DNA of 16,379 nucleotides, from assembly GCA_944321005.1 (NCBI GenBank), contig CALUJT010000018.1, forward strand, positions 1 through 16,379, written 5' to 3'. Numbering within the stretch: position 1 is the first letter of the stretch; the number at the start of each line of letters is the position of its first letter. Below, in pieces: positions 15,650-16,379 of this stretch. The translations under genes were made by a program, and so were the position numbers. The stretch comes from an uncultured Atopobiaceae bacterium (lineage in GTDB: Bacteria > Actinomycetota > Coriobacteriia > Coriobacteriales > Atopobiaceae). The notes below the pieces were generated by a model that was not told the origin of the DNA, did no database searches, and saw only the letters and a list, made by a program, of their open reading frames with translations.

Positions 15650-16053
15650 GACCGATCGCCTCCCCTCGCCTCAACGTCGTCTGGTGCGGGCTCGGGGTCG
15701 TCCCCCGCCATGGCAAAGAGAACAACCCCCGCGAGCACCACGACGGCGCCCAGGACCTTCTGCCAGCTCACGGTCTCGTCAAAGAGAAGCGCGCCCCAGA
15801 CGATGCCCCAGATCACGGTAACCGCGCGGTTGGCGTAGGCCGTGGTGAGCGGAATCCTCTTGATGACCTGCTGCCAGCCTATGGCATAGACGCCCAGCAC
15901 GACGATCATGCCGCCGTAGCACAGGACGAACTCCGCGCTCATGAACGGGAACTGCGCCGCGAGCTTGCTCATGATGCCGCTCAGGGAGAAGACGGCCAAA
16001 AGGAGGTGGAGCGCGAGAAGCGTCTTGCCCCGAGTTCCGGAGGCGGCGCTCAT
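15646..16053 (-). CDS. Small EamA/SMR-like four-helix membrane protein, first of a pair
   Basis: The protein has 135 residues from ATG 16053, which overlaps the stop of the ATP-grasp-like gene by ATGA. It has four hydrophobic helices. The segment RIPLTTAYANRAVTVIWGIV with LLFDETVSWQKVLGAVVV is a classic SMR/EamA signature (the PLTxAYAxxxxxxxx and E-x-x-x-x-x-K-x-L-G pieces). An acidic hydrophilic tail of about 20 residues (DDPEPAPDDVEARGGD) follows the last helix; the partner protein lacks it. The coupling to the next gene by a four-base overlap argues for an obligate heterodimer. A pair of this kind may flip a lipid-phosphate sugar or amino sugar; a drug/metabolite transporter remains possible. 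Confidence 0.8.
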   Translation of the reverse strand: MSAASGTRGKTLLALHLLLAVFSLSGIMSKLAAQFPFMSAEFVLCYGGMIVVLGVYAIGWQQVIKRIPLTTAYANRAVTVIWGIVWGALLFDETVSWQKVLGAVVVLAGVVLFAMAGDDPEPAPDDVEARGGDRS

Positions 16054-16379
16054 GCCCTCTCGCCCCCGTAGACGACCCTTACGTGACGGGAGGCGGCGCC
16101 GAGGAGCTCCTCCATCTGGCGCACCCCGTCAAAGCGGAGAAAGAGGATGCCGAGGGCCTTGTTCGCCCCGTCGAGCGCGCTGACCTCGTCGCCCTCCTCC
16201 ACGTACATGACGCTGCGGTACACGTGAGGGCCAAGCTCCTCGGACAGGGAGAGCCCTCCGTACGTCCCCGGACGGTCCGCGTGGACGACGTAGGTGGCAT
16301 AGGCGCCCTCCGCGGACGCGCCGTCGAACGAGACGTCCTGGGAGAAGTCCCCCATGGCGCAGCGGACGTTGGCCTCCAC
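16050..16379 (-). CDS. C-terminal part of a probable ATP-grasp protein (5' end beyond right edge)
   Basis: Only the last 109 or so codons are present and the frame is open to the right edge; the GTG at the edge is best read as an internal Val. Visible features are ANVRCAMGDFSQDVSFD near the start, a GGLSLSEELGPHVYRSVMYVEEGD middle, and a near-terminal GILFLRFDGVRQMEELL. These resemble the carboxy-terminal piece of ATP-grasp (carbamoyl-phosphate-synthase-like) proteins that I recall from surface-polysaccharide loci of gut Firmicutes and Actinobacteria. The diagnostic ATP-binding core is outside the window, so the call is tentative. ATP-grasp enzymes join a carboxylate to an amine or thiol, and the downstream aminotransferase could supply an amino sugar as acceptor. 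ATGA overlap with the next gene shows it belongs to the operon. Confidence 0.45.
   Translation of the reverse strand: MEANVRCAMGDFSQDVSFDGASAEGAYATYVVHADRPGTYGGLSLSEELGPHVYRSVMYVEEGDEVSALDGANKALGILFLRFDGVRQMEELLGAASRHVRVVYGGERA

Noticed and set aside
15288..15725. N-terminal extension of the flippase frame
   Set aside because: It is Arg/Pro-rich, overlaps two coupled SMR-like genes in another frame, and a well-placed ribosome site supports the start at 15287.

Overview
The window is very GC-rich with actinobacterial-style codon use. It carries Gram-positive surface functions: an S-layer-homology protein, a wall-type L,D-transpeptidase carrying lectin repeats, and cell-surface polysaccharide genes of the kind seen in rhamnose/secondary-wall-polymer loci. 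Together these suggest a high-GC Gram-positive bacterium, most likely one of the Coriobacteriia (Olsenella/Collinsella/Atopobium relatives). That assignment is inference from gene families and composition, not from a marker gene. I see no rRNA, tRNA, CRISPR array or insertion sequence, and no gene-free stretch longer than 300 bases (the longest, 3594-3882, is 289).

Layout. (1) 1-1710, minus: an AAA-ATPase_like/PD-(D/E)XK protein, cut by the left edge only near its C-terminus. (2) 1860-3593, minus: a secreted protein with three SLH domains, a long acidic Pro/Gly linker and an unidentified C-terminal domain. (3) 3883-7087, plus: a three-gene operon of a large multi-spanning DUF6541-type membrane protein, a cytosolic polyprenyl-phosphate-type GT2 and a small DUF2304 membrane protein. 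(4) 7101-8006, minus, and 8085-9137, plus: two divergently transcribed GT2 glycosyltransferases. (5) 9262-11613, minus: a secreted protein with about 12 ricin-type QxW lectin repeats and a C-terminal YkuD-like L,D-transpeptidase domain, with its own candidate promoter and terminator. (6) 11695-16379, minus: a tightly packed operon read from the right edge: ATP-grasp-like protein (5' part outside the window), two small four-helix EamA/SMR-like membrane proteins, a Wzx-type flippase, a DegT-family sugar aminotransferase and a GT2 with a TTG start. It ends at an intrinsic terminator that overlaps the last stop codon.

How the parts may work together. The minus-strand operon looks like part of a polysaccharide pathway: amino-sugar formation, sugar transfer and export of a lipid-linked unit by the flippase. 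The plus-strand trio resembles the streptococcal GacI/GacJ/GacL arrangement, in which a GT2 plus a DUF2304 partner make a polyprenyl-phosphate sugar that a membrane-embedded transferase uses outside the cell to decorate a polymer. The two SMR-like proteins are candidates for flipping that donor. The SLH protein and the lectin-transpeptidase are surface proteins that may bind or remodel the same wall and polymer. No priming transferase, clear polymerase or nucleotide-sugar pathway is in view, so the locus must continue beyond the right edge or depend on genes elsewhere.
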